DNA from: a virus
Virus record (IMG/VR): IMGVR_UViG_3300044643_002438
Location: 1-38,889 of that record
Strand: one strand, 5' to 3'
Length of the DNA: 38,889 nt
A model generated the notes under the pieces. That model was not told where the DNA came from. It saw only the letters and a program-made list of their open reading frames with translations, and ran no database searches. Made by a program: the position numbers and the translations under genes. Shown here piece by piece: positions 12,759 through 21,290 of this stretch (the first letter of the stretch is position 1; each line of letters opens with the position of its first letter).

Positions 12759-13864
12759 CAGCGCAGGCCCTCCAGGACGAACGTTGCCGACAGCGTGCCG
12801 CTGCCCACGAATAGGCGGATGGCGTTCATGCGGGCGTTGGTGCCTTCCCAGACGCCGTTGTAAGTGCCAGTCACGAAAACTGGCGTGTCAGTTGCGCCGG
12901 TGGACAGCCCGCGCACCCGTGCGCGGATCGTCGCACTTCCCGGCGTGATGATGTATTCGGCCTGGAGCGCGTTCGCCGCGTTGTTGTGCAGCCCGCCGCC
13001 CAAAGAAATCCGCGAAAGCGCGCCGGTATCAAACGGATAATTCACTCCTCCATATGTCTCGTTGCCGAATACGCGATAGTTGCTGCTGGACAGGAACGTC
13101 GCGCCGCCGTCGCTCGAAAACCGCAGCAACAGCCGCTCCGCATTCACGCTCGGCACCGCATCCAGCACCTGCAACCGATACGCGCGAAATGCCGTGGGCA
13201 GCGCGAAGTCTAGCTGCGCCACCGAAGTGACGACGCGCGGCACCTCGCACAACTGCCAGCCATACCCGCCGGCCGGCTGGAAATAGGTGACGATCCAGTT
13301 GCCGCCGCCGAGGCTCACCGCCTCTGCCGTGTCGCCCGCCGCCGTGACGATGCTCGCGCCGCCCGGCAGGATCAGGCTGCTCGCGTTGTGCGTCAGCGTG
13401 AGGCTGGCCGCGAACCGCAGCTTGCGCGTCACGCCGCTCGGCGCCGTGCCCAGCGCCGTGATCGTCGTCGTGCCGGTAATCCGCACCGCCTGCCCGGCCG
13501 CCGCGCCGATATCGGTGGTGCCGGCGCTGGCGACATCCACCCAGGGCGGCTCGACGCCGACAGCGATCACCCGATCCGCCGGCAGATAATTGAAGACGCG
13601 GGTCAGGCCGGTGAAATTCAGCCGGGCCGTGGTGCCCAGGCTATTCCGCAGCACCGTGGTCCTGGTCAGCGTGTTCGGCGTGCCGGAGGCGACGGTGCCG
13701 ACGCCGGTCTCCCATTGCGTCCCGTCTTCCAGCGTGTAGTAGACGGTGGCGCCGCTGCCAAACGCGGCGACGAAGCCCTGGCGGCCCGTCACCGGGCCGA
13801 TCAGGTTGATCGTCGCGGACGATCCCGGGTTGTTCGCGGTTTCGCGGACAAAGTCGCGCAGCAT
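12758..13864 (-). CDS. Tail fibre / receptor-binding protein candidate
   Basis: The 368-residue product starts at ATG 13864 by TGATG coupling. It opens with a conserved-looking adhesin-type N-terminus (MLRDFVRETANNPGSSATI, GTQWETGVGTVASGTPNTL with a TRTTVLRNS phrase). Long Ser/Thr/Gly/Asn-rich beta sequence follows, with Trp- and Tyr-containing repeats towards the C-terminus. That pattern fits a trimeric fibre tip or distal tail adhesin. Base composition is less G+C-rich than the flanking genes, as often seen for exchanged host-range modules. The target receptor cannot be told from sequence. Confidence 0.75.
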   Translation of the reverse strand: MLRDFVRETANNPGSSATINLIGPVTGRQGFVAAFGSGATVYYTLEDGTQWETGVGTVASGTPNTLTRTTVLRNSLGTTARLNFTGLTRVFNYLPADRVIAVGVEPPWVDVASAGTTDIGAAAGQAVRITGTTTITALGTAPSGVTRKLRFAASLTLTHNASSLILPGGASIVTAAGDTAEAVSLGGGNWIVTYFQPAGGYGWQLCEVPRVVTSVAQLDFALPTAFRAYRLQVLDAVPSVNAERLLLRFSSDGGATFLSSSNYRVFGNETYGGVNYPFDTGALSRISLGGGLHNNAANALQAEYIITPGSATIRARVRGLSTGATDTPVFVTGTYNGVWEGTNARMNAIRLFVGSGTLSATFVLEGLR

Positions 13865-14658
13865 CACAGCCTCTCCTCGATGGTGGCCGACCAGGCGCGC
13901 AGCCGCGGCGTCGGCGACGGGAACGTCACGGGGGCCGCATCGCGCAGCGGGCCGAACACGGCGTCGCGCGCCACATCGGCGCCCGCCGGAAATGGCAGGA
14001 ACAGCAGGTTGCCGCCGGCTTCCGTCGCGCGCTGGATCTCCATCACCAGCGGCCAGACCTCCGCCGCCGCCAGCGACGGCAGGCTGATGGCCCAGGCGCG
14101 GCGCGCATGCCGCAGGTCGAAGAAGCTCTGCCCGCCGCGCGTCCGCACTTCGCCGCGTTCTGCGGCGCGCTGCACGCGGCTGTCATAGCCCAGGTTGCGC
14201 GCCGGCCGGCGCAGCGTGCCGGCGAACAGCTGCGCGGCGCGCAGGCAGGATTCGGGGTTGCCGGGGTCCGCGATGTCCACCCGCACATATCGTGCGGTGA
14301 CGGTCGATCCGGGCAGGTGGATTGCCTGCCGGTAGCCGGGCGCCACCAGGCCGGCCACCACGCCACTATCCGCGATGGCCGTGCCGAAGGCCGGGTCGCC
14401 GGAAAAGCGCACACGCACCGTCGCGGCCGGCGTCAGGTTGGCGTTGAACAGCCCGACCGCATCCCACGCGACCGCCGCGCCCGCGTCCAGCTGCGCCCAG
14501 CCAGCGGTGGTGCCGACAGGCGTTTGCCAGGACCGGCTGGTGGCCCCCTGGTCATTGGCCAGCTGGCTGACATCCAGCGGCTGGATCTGCGCGGATGCAC
14601 TCAGCGTGCCGGTCAGCGCGCGGTTGTCGGTGGGCAGCCCGAAGGCACAATTGCTCAT
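13864..14658 (-). CDS. Distal tail protein (264 aa)
   Basis: Beta-rich protein with a discoidin/jelly-roll-like middle region (WAQLDAGAAVAWDAVGLFNA, STVTARYVRVDIADPGNPES). The C-terminal half has FFDLRHARRAWAISLPSL and EIQRATEAGGNLLFLPFP, resembling tail-tip adaptor proteins found between baseplate and fibre. It overlaps both neighbours by ATGA or TGATG. Role as adaptor or distal tail component is inferred from order. Confidence 0.7.
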   Translation of the reverse strand: MSNCAFGLPTDNRALTGTLSASAQIQPLDVSQLANDQGATSRSWQTPVGTTAGWAQLDAGAAVAWDAVGLFNANLTPAATVRVRFSGDPAFGTAIADSGVVAGLVAPGYRQAIHLPGSTVTARYVRVDIADPGNPESCLRAAQLFAGTLRRPARNLGYDSRVQRAAERGEVRTRGGQSFFDLRHARRAWAISLPSLAAAEVWPLVMEIQRATEAGGNLLFLPFPAGADVARDAVFGPLRDAAPVTFPSPTPRLRAWSATIEERL

Positions 14659-16403
14659 ACCAGCACCTGCAGGATCGCGAGGTTGTCGGCCGTCCGCAGC
14701 TGTTCACCCACGATGCGGCCCAGCGCGGGCACCGGCAGCGTGCCGGGCCAGGTGATCGTCACCGGTTCCCCGATGTCGTGGCGCAGCGCATAGGCCAGCG
14801 GCAGCGTCACGTCGTACAGCCGGCGGCCCACCGCGACGCACCACAGGTCGCGCAGCGTGTCGGACAGGGATTGCGCGGCGGCGGCGCTGGTCAGCGCGGT
14901 TTCCACGACCGACGGTTCGGACGGCCGGCGCCAGGCAACCAACACATCGGCCGAGGCGGCGGTCGTCACGCGCCACGCCTCCGCCAGGTCCTGCCGCCGC
15001 GCGCCACTTAGCGTCGGCGCCAGGTCCGAGGTCTGGGTGGTGTGGAACCGGCTGTGGCCCACGCGGATGCGCGCGGGCGGCGGGCTCAGCGGCAGGCCCA
15101 AATCCAGCGGCACGCAATTCACGATCTGATCCGGCGAATACGCCGCGACAGGCAGCGCGCCGCCACCGAAGGCCCGCAGCCCGATGGCAGCCAGCCGGCC
15201 GTTGCGGCGGGGCACCAGCCGCGCGGCGGCGCTGCGCAGCAACAGCCCGACCAGGTCCAGCGCGTCCGGCGCCTCATCCCCCACCCAGACGCCAGCGGGC
15301 CATGCGGCGGCGCCGGCCAGGCCGAGGAACGACCCCGCGTCCAGATACTCGGCCGGCACGGCGAAGTCCTGGCGCAGCAGTTCCAGCGCCACTTCCGCGG
15401 CGGAGGACGGCGCGGCGCCGCTGGCGAAGCCGCCCCAGGCATCCACCGTGATCTGCCCAGCCGGCGGGAAGGTGCCCAGGCGAATGAACAGGCCCCGGGC
15501 GGAGCTTTCGACATTGTAGGTCGCGGCCGGCGGGGCGGCGGCGGTGATGTCCGCGACCACGGCATTCAGCGTGATGCCGCCCGCCAGGCCGCGTTCGTAC
15601 AGCGCGACGATGCCGCCGGCCGCGTCGCTGACCTGGTAGATGCCCGCCACGGGGTCGACCAGCAGCGGCGCGATCTCTCGCACCGGATGGGCGGCGCTGC
15701 CGCCGCGCAGGCGCGGCTTGCGCTTGCCGGCCAGCGCCGCGCCGCCTTCCAGCCCGCCGGTGCCGGCATAGCTCGCGCCATCGGCGGGGCGTTCCAGCCA
15801 CCAGGACGGGTCGCGCAGGGCCAGGACCAGGTCCTGCCCATCCAGCCGCCAGCCCGCGCCGAGGCCGGAGATCAGTTCCGCCGTCTCGGCCCAGGCGGGG
15901 TCGCGCCACACGCCATGCGGCAGCAGCTGCTTGCGGCCCATCCGCACCCGCACCGGCCGGCCATCCGCATTGCGCGTGCCGGCCAGCGATGCCAGCGCCC
16001 CGCCTTCATCCGCGAAGCGCAGCTGGCCCCAGCCCCAGGCGGCGGCGCGGCCATCGGGCGCCAGGTCCATGCGGCGGTCCAGATCGACGCCGCTGGTCAG
16101 GATGGGCGGATAGGCCTGCAGGCCGGCGGGATCGTTTTCCCGCGTCACCCAGCCGGCATCCGATGCGCGCAGGATGGTGAAATCCGCCAGCAGCGCAGGC
16201 TGTTCGGTCAGGCTGCCCCATTCCGCCTCGCCCCAGGCCAGGGCGGGATCGGTGGCGTTGACGGCGCCGGGCTGGAAGACCTCGACCTCCGCCGCCAGGA
16301 ACGCCAGGCCGGGCTCATCCACCAGCCGATAGGCGGGGGGCAGGCCTTCGGCGGGGGCGTCGATTTCGCCCCAGGCCAGCTCGCCCCATGCGGTGCCGCT
16401 CAT
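14655..16403 (-). CDS. Baseplate/tail tip protein (582 aa)
   Basis: A large structural protein after the tape measure. The N-terminus has repeated Trp-Gly-Glu units (TAWGELAWGE, LAWGEAEWGS). The central region has WAETAELISGLGAGWRLDGQ and repeated beta segments, and the C-terminus has DVTLPLAYALRHDIGEPVTI and LGRIVGEQLRTADNLAILQV, as in hub/tail proteins that bind the tail tube end. No catalytic motif identified. It follows the tape measure with ATGA overlap, as hub proteins do. Confidence 0.75.
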   Translation of the reverse strand: MSGTAWGELAWGEIDAPAEGLPPAYRLVDEPGLAFLAAEVEVFQPGAVNATDPALAWGEAEWGSLTEQPALLADFTILRASDAGWVTRENDPAGLQAYPPILTSGVDLDRRMDLAPDGRAAAWGWGQLRFADEGGALASLAGTRNADGRPVRVRMGRKQLLPHGVWRDPAWAETAELISGLGAGWRLDGQDLVLALRDPSWWLERPADGASYAGTGGLEGGAALAGKRKPRLRGGSAAHPVREIAPLLVDPVAGIYQVSDAAGGIVALYERGLAGGITLNAVVADITAAAPPAATYNVESSARGLFIRLGTFPPAGQITVDAWGGFASGAAPSSAAEVALELLRQDFAVPAEYLDAGSFLGLAGAAAWPAGVWVGDEAPDALDLVGLLLRSAAARLVPRRNGRLAAIGLRAFGGGALPVAAYSPDQIVNCVPLDLGLPLSPPPARIRVGHSRFHTTQTSDLAPTLSGARRQDLAEAWRVTTAASADVLVAWRRPSEPSVVETALTSAAAAQSLSDTLRDLWCVAVGRRLYDVTLPLAYALRHDIGEPVTITWPGTLPVPALGRIVGEQLRTADNLAILQVLV

Positions 16404-19204
16404 GCCAGCCTCAGGGCCGGATTGGCATTGGCCTGCCGGACATCGGCGCGCAGGCGCCCGACCTCCTCCTGCAGGCGCGCCAGGGCGGCGACCAGCGTGT
16501 CGGTCTGTTCGCGCTGCGTCGCCTGCAGGACGCTGGCGGTCAGCGCATCGGCGCCGACCGACCCGATCTGCTCGAGCGTCGCGATGATGCGATCTTCGGC
16601 CGAGGCAAAGCCCTGGCCGGTGCCGAAGACCTGGCGCGACAGGCCGCGGAACTGTTCCGCCGCCGCCTGCACCCGGCCTATCGCCGCCGCGTCGCCGCCG
16701 CGCGCCGCGGCGCTGATGCGTTCGAATTCCGCTTCCGCCGCCGCAAGGCGGGACAGCGGGTTGCCGGTGTTGTCGTTGGCGGTCCGGAGCGACCGGGCGT
16801 AATCCGCCAGCCCGTCCAGGCCGCCGGCCACGGGCGCGACCAGCCGCGCGGTGGCTTCGCGGATCGCGCGGTCTTGCGCGGCCTGCACTTCATCCAGGCC
16901 GAAGCCCAGCCGCTGCGCGGAATCGCGCACGCCGTCGAACTGCCGGCGCACCGCGCCCAGCGGGTCCGCGGCGTCGCGCGCGGCCTGGGCGAAGGCTTCC
17001 AGCTGCTTCGCCAGCGCATCCGCCGATTGCGCCGCACCCAGTTGCCCGCCGAAGGTGTCGCCGCCGGTGCGATCGATGGCGCCCTGGATCCGCGCATCCG
17101 CCGCCGTCAGGCGCAGCTGGGTCGTGACATCGTTCAGGCTGCCGATCTGGGTATGGCCCCGGACATTGGCCCCGAGGTCCACCCGGCCCGAGGCCCGCAA
17201 GCCCAGCGCGGCCATCTGCTGGTTGATCGCCGCCATCTGCTGCGCGGTCTGCTGCTGCAGCGCCGTGAGCTGTTCGCCCGCGCGCTTCTGGCCGGCATTG
17301 CCGGCCGCCAGCATCCCATCGGCGCCGGCTTCGACGGTCAGGTTGTAGAAGCCGGGCCGAGAGCGCGGGCCGAACAGGCCGCCGATGGCCCCGCCGGCCG
17401 CGCCGCCGATTAGCGCGCCCACCGGGCCGCCGACCATGAAGCCCGCCGCCGCACCCAGCCCGCCGCCGATGGCGCCGCCGGTGCTGTTGCCGCCCGTCGC
17501 ACTGGCGATCAAGCCGCCGCCCATCGCGCCCAGCGCAGCCGGCCCTAGGACGGAGCCCAGGGTGACGAACCCGCCCGACGTCGCCGCCGCGCCGCCAGCC
17601 GCTTCCAGCGCCGCCAGACCGCCCGCGCCGGATAGCCCGCCCGCAGACAGGCCCGCGCTTCCCGCCATCAGCGGCGTGGCCAGCAACCCCGACACGCCGC
17701 CCCCGCCGAACAGGCTGCTCAGGCCGGACAGGCCGCCGCCCAGCGACAGCAGCCCGCCAAGCCCGCCACCATCGCCCCCCAGCGCCGCCGCCGCGCCGCC
17801 CAGCGTGGGGCGCGACAGGCCGAACAGGCCGTTGGTCAGCGGGTTCACCACCGCCAACCGCAGCAGGTCCGTGGCGGCGGATGCAATGACGCCCCGCATG
17901 ATGTTGCCGAAGTTCAGCGCGGCCTGTTCGCCGCGCACGAAGGCATCCACCAGGCTGCCGCCGATGCGGTCCAGGGCGTTTTCGCCGATGCGGGCGAAGG
18001 ATTCCAGGGACTGCCGTTCGAACCGGCGCTGCGCTTCCTCGCGCCGGCGTTCGTCCTGTTCTTCCTGCTGCTCGATGCGCTGCTGCGCGGCCTGGAACGC
18101 GCGCACATGGGCGTCCGCGTCCTGGGCGCGCGGGGCAGCGGGCGCGCGAGGCCCAGCGGTTGGACGGCCCGCCGCGGGCGGTTCCGGGCCAATCGGGCGG
18201 GCATAGATGACGGATCCCTGGTCGGACCCCAGCGCGGCCAGCCGCCGCTGGATCTCGGCCCGTTCCGCCGCCAGGGCCGCCGTGCGTTCCTGCACCAGCC
18301 GCACCTGTTCGTTCAGGAAGCGCAGGGTGTTTTCGCGTTCCGCCGCCGGCACGCCAGGGAAGCCCAGCGCGGCATAAGCGCCGGCATCCTCGCTGGCCGC
18401 CGCGATGCTGCCCGGCAGGTTGTTGGCGCGGGTGGCCAGCCGCGCAGCTTCCAGTTCCTGTTCCGCCGCCGTCGCTTCCAGCGTCGCGCGCTGTTCGGCG
18501 CGCCGTGCATTGGCCAGGCGGATGCTGCGGTCTTCGGCGGTCTCGACCAGGTCGTTCGTGGCTTCGATCGCGCGGCGGTACAGCTCCTGCGATTCGGCGG
18601 AGCCTTCCAGGATCCTATTCAGCCGCTCCTGTTCCGTGCCGTAGCTGGCGGCCTGGGACTTGATCAGCTCATAGGCGGCATAAAGCCCGCCGGCCGCCGC
18701 CGCGACGGCACCCAGCACGGGCACGACCATGCCCAGCGACGTCGCGCCGCTGCGCGCGGCCAGCGATGCGGTGCTGAAGGCGTCGGCGACATTGCCGATC
18801 TGCGATGCGACAGGCCCCAGCGCCTGGGACACGCCGCCCGCCCCCAGCAGCTCCATCGCCCCGCGCAGATCGGACACCCCGCGCCGGGCGGCGTTGGTGC
18901 GGCTTTCCATCGCGTCCAGGCTGGCGGAGGCGCGCTGCATCTGGCCGGGCAGCGTCGCCGCCGCCTGCGCCGCGCGGCCCTGCGCGTCCTGCAGATCCCG
19001 CGTGCGATCGGCCGCGCGCTTGGTCGCCTCCTCCGCCCGCACCATCGACGATGCCAGCTCGGGGCTGGCCTGGATCAGCTTGCTGAAGGCCGCATGCACG
19101 CCATCGGTCGTGCCGCTCAGCCGCCCCATCTCGGCCGAGAATTCGCGCAGGCCTTCGGCGCTGATCCGGAACGAATAGCCCTTGCCGCCCGTGCTGCCGC
19201 TCAT
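16400..19204 (-). CDS. Tape measure protein
   Basis: At 934 residues this is the longest gene. Residues about 1-430 are mostly coiled-coil helices (AEEATKRAADRTRDLQDAQG; RRREEAQRRFERQSLESFAR). About 440-640 are Gly/Ala/Leu-rich and membrane-active in character (AALGAMGGGLIASATGGNST, PVGALIGGAAGGAIGGLFGP). The C-terminal third is helical again. This layout, its size and its place after the tail assembly chaperone identify the protein that sets tail length and is ejected with DNA. The ATG at 19204 lies 1 nt after the preceding stop. Confidence 0.92.
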   Translation of the reverse strand: MSGSTGGKGYSFRISAEGLREFSAEMGRLSGTTDGVHAAFSKLIQASPELASSMVRAEEATKRAADRTRDLQDAQGRAAQAAATLPGQMQRASASLDAMESRTNAARRGVSDLRGAMELLGAGGVSQALGPVASQIGNVADAFSTASLAARSGATSLGMVVPVLGAVAAAAGGLYAAYELIKSQAASYGTEQERLNRILEGSAESQELYRRAIEATNDLVETAEDRSIRLANARRAEQRATLEATAAEQELEAARLATRANNLPGSIAAASEDAGAYAALGFPGVPAAERENTLRFLNEQVRLVQERTAALAAERAEIQRRLAALGSDQGSVIYARPIGPEPPAAGRPTAGPRAPAAPRAQDADAHVRAFQAAQQRIEQQEEQDERRREEAQRRFERQSLESFARIGENALDRIGGSLVDAFVRGEQAALNFGNIMRGVIASAATDLLRLAVVNPLTNGLFGLSRPTLGGAAAALGGDGGGLGGLLSLGGGLSGLSSLFGGGGVSGLLATPLMAGSAGLSAGGLSGAGGLAALEAAGGAAATSGGFVTLGSVLGPAALGAMGGGLIASATGGNSTGGAIGGGLGAAAGFMVGGPVGALIGGAAGGAIGGLFGPRSRPGFYNLTVEAGADGMLAAGNAGQKRAGEQLTALQQQTAQQMAAINQQMAALGLRASGRVDLGANVRGHTQIGSLNDVTTQLRLTAADARIQGAIDRTGGDTFGGQLGAAQSADALAKQLEAFAQAARDAADPLGAVRRQFDGVRDSAQRLGFGLDEVQAAQDRAIREATARLVAPVAGGLDGLADYARSLRTANDNTGNPLSRLAAAEAEFERISAAARGGDAAAIGRVQAAAEQFRGLSRQVFGTGQGFASAEDRIIATLEQIGSVGADALTASVLQATQREQTDTLVAALARLQEEVGRLRADVRQANANPALRLA

Positions 19205-19205
19205 G

Positions 19206-19883
19206 TCACCCCACCCCCAGGCGGCGCGCCGCCTGTTCGATCTGGCGCGGGGCCAGGTCTGCCCATTTCCGCACCGTCTCCTCCGGCCGCAGGCGCTGCG
19301 GCAGGGTGACGGCGGGGACCAGCACGAACATCACGATGGGCTTTGCCACGCGGCCCTGCCGGGCGCGGCCTTCGGTGGCGCGGCGCACGCGGCCGGACCG
19401 GCCGATGGTCTGGCGGCGCAGCACCAGGAAGCCCCAGGCCTTGCCGCCCGATTTGTTCGGCATCACGTCCAGCCTCTCGCCGAAATGCTTGGACACCTCA
19501 TCCGGCGTCATCCGCCGGCCGCCGCGCGCGGCGCGCGGCACATGCTTGGTCGGGATGGCCAGCGCGGTGCCGGCCTGGGTCGGGACCACATCCGTCCCGC
19601 GATGCGCGCCCAGGATGGCGCCGGCATTGCTGCCCTTGCGCGGATGCACCCACACCACGGGCGGGCGGCCATCTTCCCGCGCCGGATACAGCGTCGCGGT
19701 GACGGTGGTGGGCATGCGGCGGCTGCCGGGGAAGGCGCGCATGATGTCCTGGCGCAGATCCGTCAGCAGGCCTTCGCGCACGCCAGCCAGCCCGGCTTCC
19801 ACCGCCTGCACCGCGCGGGCCTGGAAGTCGCGGATCTGCTGCGTCGGGGGCGTGCCGGACAGCGCGGCGCGAATCGCCACCAT
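19206..19883 (-). CDS. DUF6441-like tail protein
   Basis: The 225-residue product starts at ATG 19883, sharing bases with the stop of the frameshift extension (TGATG). It matches my recollection of the DUF6441 tail family: a helical N-terminus (IRDFQARAVQAVEAGLAGVR), then ALAIPTKHVPRAARGGRRMT and RQGRVAKPIVMFVLVPAVTL, with the phrase LPQRLRPEETVRKWADLAP near the end. The family is found upstream of tape measure genes in alphaproteobacterial siphophages; a minor tail or neck role is likely. Confidence 0.78.
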   Translation of the reverse strand: MVAIRAALSGTPPTQQIRDFQARAVQAVEAGLAGVREGLLTDLRQDIMRAFPGSRRMPTTVTATLYPAREDGRPPVVWVHPRKGSNAGAILGAHRGTDVVPTQAGTALAIPTKHVPRAARGGRRMTPDEVSKHFGERLDVMPNKSGGKAWGFLVLRRQTIGRSGRVRRATEGRARQGRVAKPIVMFVLVPAVTLPQRLRPEETVRKWADLAPRQIEQAARRLGVG

Positions 19884-20197
19884 CAGCCGCGATTCCTTCG
19901 GGCGTCGTCCATGCGGTGTTCCTCCGCCGCCAGGACGCCGAAGGCATCCAGCAGCCATGCGGGCTGGTCGTTGATGCCGCCGGCCTGGGGCAGCCAGCCG
20001 CGCGCCATGCCGCCCTGGGATTGCCGCCACAGCGCGACCACGCGCAGCCAGGCGGCGGGCAGCAGGTGGCGGGGGTTGCGCCACCACAGCACGTCCTGGC
20101 CGCGCCATTGCCCCACGCGGATCCAGCCGCCCTCCACCGGCCGCAGGCCGAAGGCAAAGGCCTTCGGCGCGCGCGACAGGTGCAGGGCGGCGATCAG
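19883..20197 (-). CDS. Tail assembly chaperone, -1 frameshift extension
   Basis: The open frame from 20197 to 19885 has no usable start. It begins exactly where the chaperone gene ends, in the -1 frame, right at a slippery A-AAA-AAC. It encodes about 104 residues (LIAALHLSRAPKAFAFGLRP, WRGQDVLWWRNPRHLLPAAW). It should be translated as the C-terminal part of a longer fusion (about 304 residues), the equivalent of lambda gpGT. The domain is Trp-rich, as such T-like extensions often are. Its stop overlaps the DUF6441 start. Its expression by frameshift is inferred. Confidence 0.82.
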   Translation of the reverse strand: MIAALHLSRAPKAFAFGLRPVEGGWIRVGQWRGQDVLWWRNPRHLLPAAWLRVVALWRQSQGGMARGWLPQAGGINDQPAWLLDAFGVLAAEEHRMDDARRNRG

Positions 20198-20796
20198 TTT
20201 TTTGCCGCGTCCGCGCTGGGGGACAGCAGCGCGCCGATGGCATCCGCCAGGGCGGGCACATGCGGGCTGGGCAGGTCGCCCGCCGTGGCGTGATTGAGCC
20301 GCGCGGGGCGGCCATCGATCTCGATCAGCCCGGCCATGATCAGGTCCAGCGCGGCGGCGCGCATGGCGGCGGCGGTGCCGTCCCGCAGCTTCTTCAGCGG
20401 GGCGGCATCCCCGAACATCTCCAGCGCCAGGCGCCGCTTGCGGCCGGTGCGGAGCAGATCGGCCTGCAGCCGGGCATGGTCCGCCTGGTTGAGCCCCAGC
20501 CACATCGCGCGGCCTTCCTCATCCAGCGCCGGGGGCGCGGCGGCGTAGAAGGCGGACAGCGCGTCTTCCGCTTCCTCATGCGCCGTCACGGCTTCGGCCA
20601 GGTCCGCCCGGCCGGCGGCTTCGGCGGCCTGGCGCAGGGCTTCGTTGATCATCTCGAGGCTCGCGACACGCTGTTCGGCGCGGGCCAGCTGCAGGCCGGA
20701 ATGTTCGGCATAGGTCAGGGCGCGGACGGTATAGGCCACGCCGTCGAGCTGCAGCGTGCGTCGCTGGCCGGCGGCCAGGACGGGGATATCGGTCAT
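20194..20796 (-). CDS. Tail assembly chaperone (gpG-like)
   Basis: The 200-residue helical, acidic protein lies between the major tail protein and tape measure, the usual place of the tail assembly chaperone. Phrases such as AYTVRALTYAEHSGLQLARA, LNQADHARLQADLLRTGRKR and LDLIMAGLIEIDGRPARLNH fit chaperones that bind the tape measure until tail tube protein polymerises. The ATG at 20796 has AAGGA 9 nt before it. The last codons GCA-AAA-AAC-TGA contain the frameshift site that yields the longer form. Confidence 0.85.
   Translation of the reverse strand: MTDIPVLAAGQRRTLQLDGVAYTVRALTYAEHSGLQLARAEQRVASLEMINEALRQAAEAAGRADLAEAVTAHEEAEDALSAFYAAAPPALDEEGRAMWLGLNQADHARLQADLLRTGRKRRLALEMFGDAAPLKKLRDGTAAAMRAAALDLIMAGLIEIDGRPARLNHATAGDLPSPHVPALADAIGALLSPSADAAKN
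20197..20203 (-). promoter_or_regulatory. -1 ribosomal frameshift slippery heptamer A-AAA-AAC
   Basis: On the minus strand the zero-frame codons GCA, AAA, AAC and stop TGA create A-AAA-AAC, an X-XXY-YYZ slippery heptamer. A slip of one base back moves reading onto CTG-ATC-GCC, the start of the 104-residue extension frame. I did not identify a definite stimulatory pseudoknot. Confidence 0.82.
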
Positions 20797-20825
20797 GGGG
20801 GGGGGTGTCCTTGTGTCGGCAAGGT

Positions 20826-20853
20826 GGCGGGCGGGACCGACATCCCGCCCGCC
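20826..20853 (-). repeat. Strong GC hairpin between major tail protein and chaperone
   Basis: Perfect 11-bp arms GGCGGGCGGGA (20826-20836) and TCCCGCCCGCC (20843-20853) with a 6-nt loop. No T-tract follows on either strand. It resembles the hairpin after the major capsid gene (25308-25331). It may stabilise the upstream tail-tube message or dampen expression of the chaperone. Confidence 0.6.
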
Positions 20854-20959
20854 TTCGCGTGCACGCTAGTCGTCCCGGTGTCGGCCGGGATCGTTGCGGG
20901 ACTGGCGCAAAGGGGGCGCCAGCCCCATATTCCGGGGTCGGAACGGGAAGGAGGCCGCG

Positions 20960-21283
20960 ATGGGCCGCGTGATCTTGGTATCTGGCTTGGCCATCGCCGC
21001 GGCGCTGGGCGTGCTGCAGCTGACGGTGCTGAACAACGCCCCGCCACCGGACCCGGCCGCCATCGTCAACAGCCCGCGGGACCAGGCCAGCCAGCGCGCC
21101 TATGCCGAGGCGATCCGGCTGACCGATCGCCCCTGGACCAACACGACGCCAGCCGAGGACGCGGCCAGGGACTGCGAAGCCCGCGCCCGGATGGCGGCGG
21201 CGGTGCACCGGGCAGACCCCGCGCAGGTGCGGGAAGCCTGCCTGTTCACTTGGCGCAGCACGGGCGCGCTGCCGCGCCCGTGA
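20960..21283 (+). CDS. Plus-strand accessory (moron-like) membrane-anchored protein
   Basis: ATG 20960 has a strong AAGGAGG (20948-20954) 5 nt upstream. The 107-residue product begins with a signal-anchor (VILVSGLAIAAALGVLQLTV). A soluble part follows with a Cys pair (AARDCEARARMAAAVHRA and REACLFTWRS) that suggests a periplasmic fold. It is the only rightward gene in the late region, sitting alone between two minus-strand tail genes, which is how phage 'morons' are arranged. A GC dyad (20902-20922) precedes it; no clean promoter found. Its transcript would run toward, and be antisense to, the major tail protein gene. Function unknown. Confidence 0.72.
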   Translation: MGRVILVSGLAIAAALGVLQLTVLNNAPPPDPAAIVNSPRDQASQRAYAEAIRLTDRPWTNTTPAEDAARDCEARARMAAAVHRADPAQVREACLFTWRSTGALPRP

Positions 21284-21290
21284 CGCGCGG

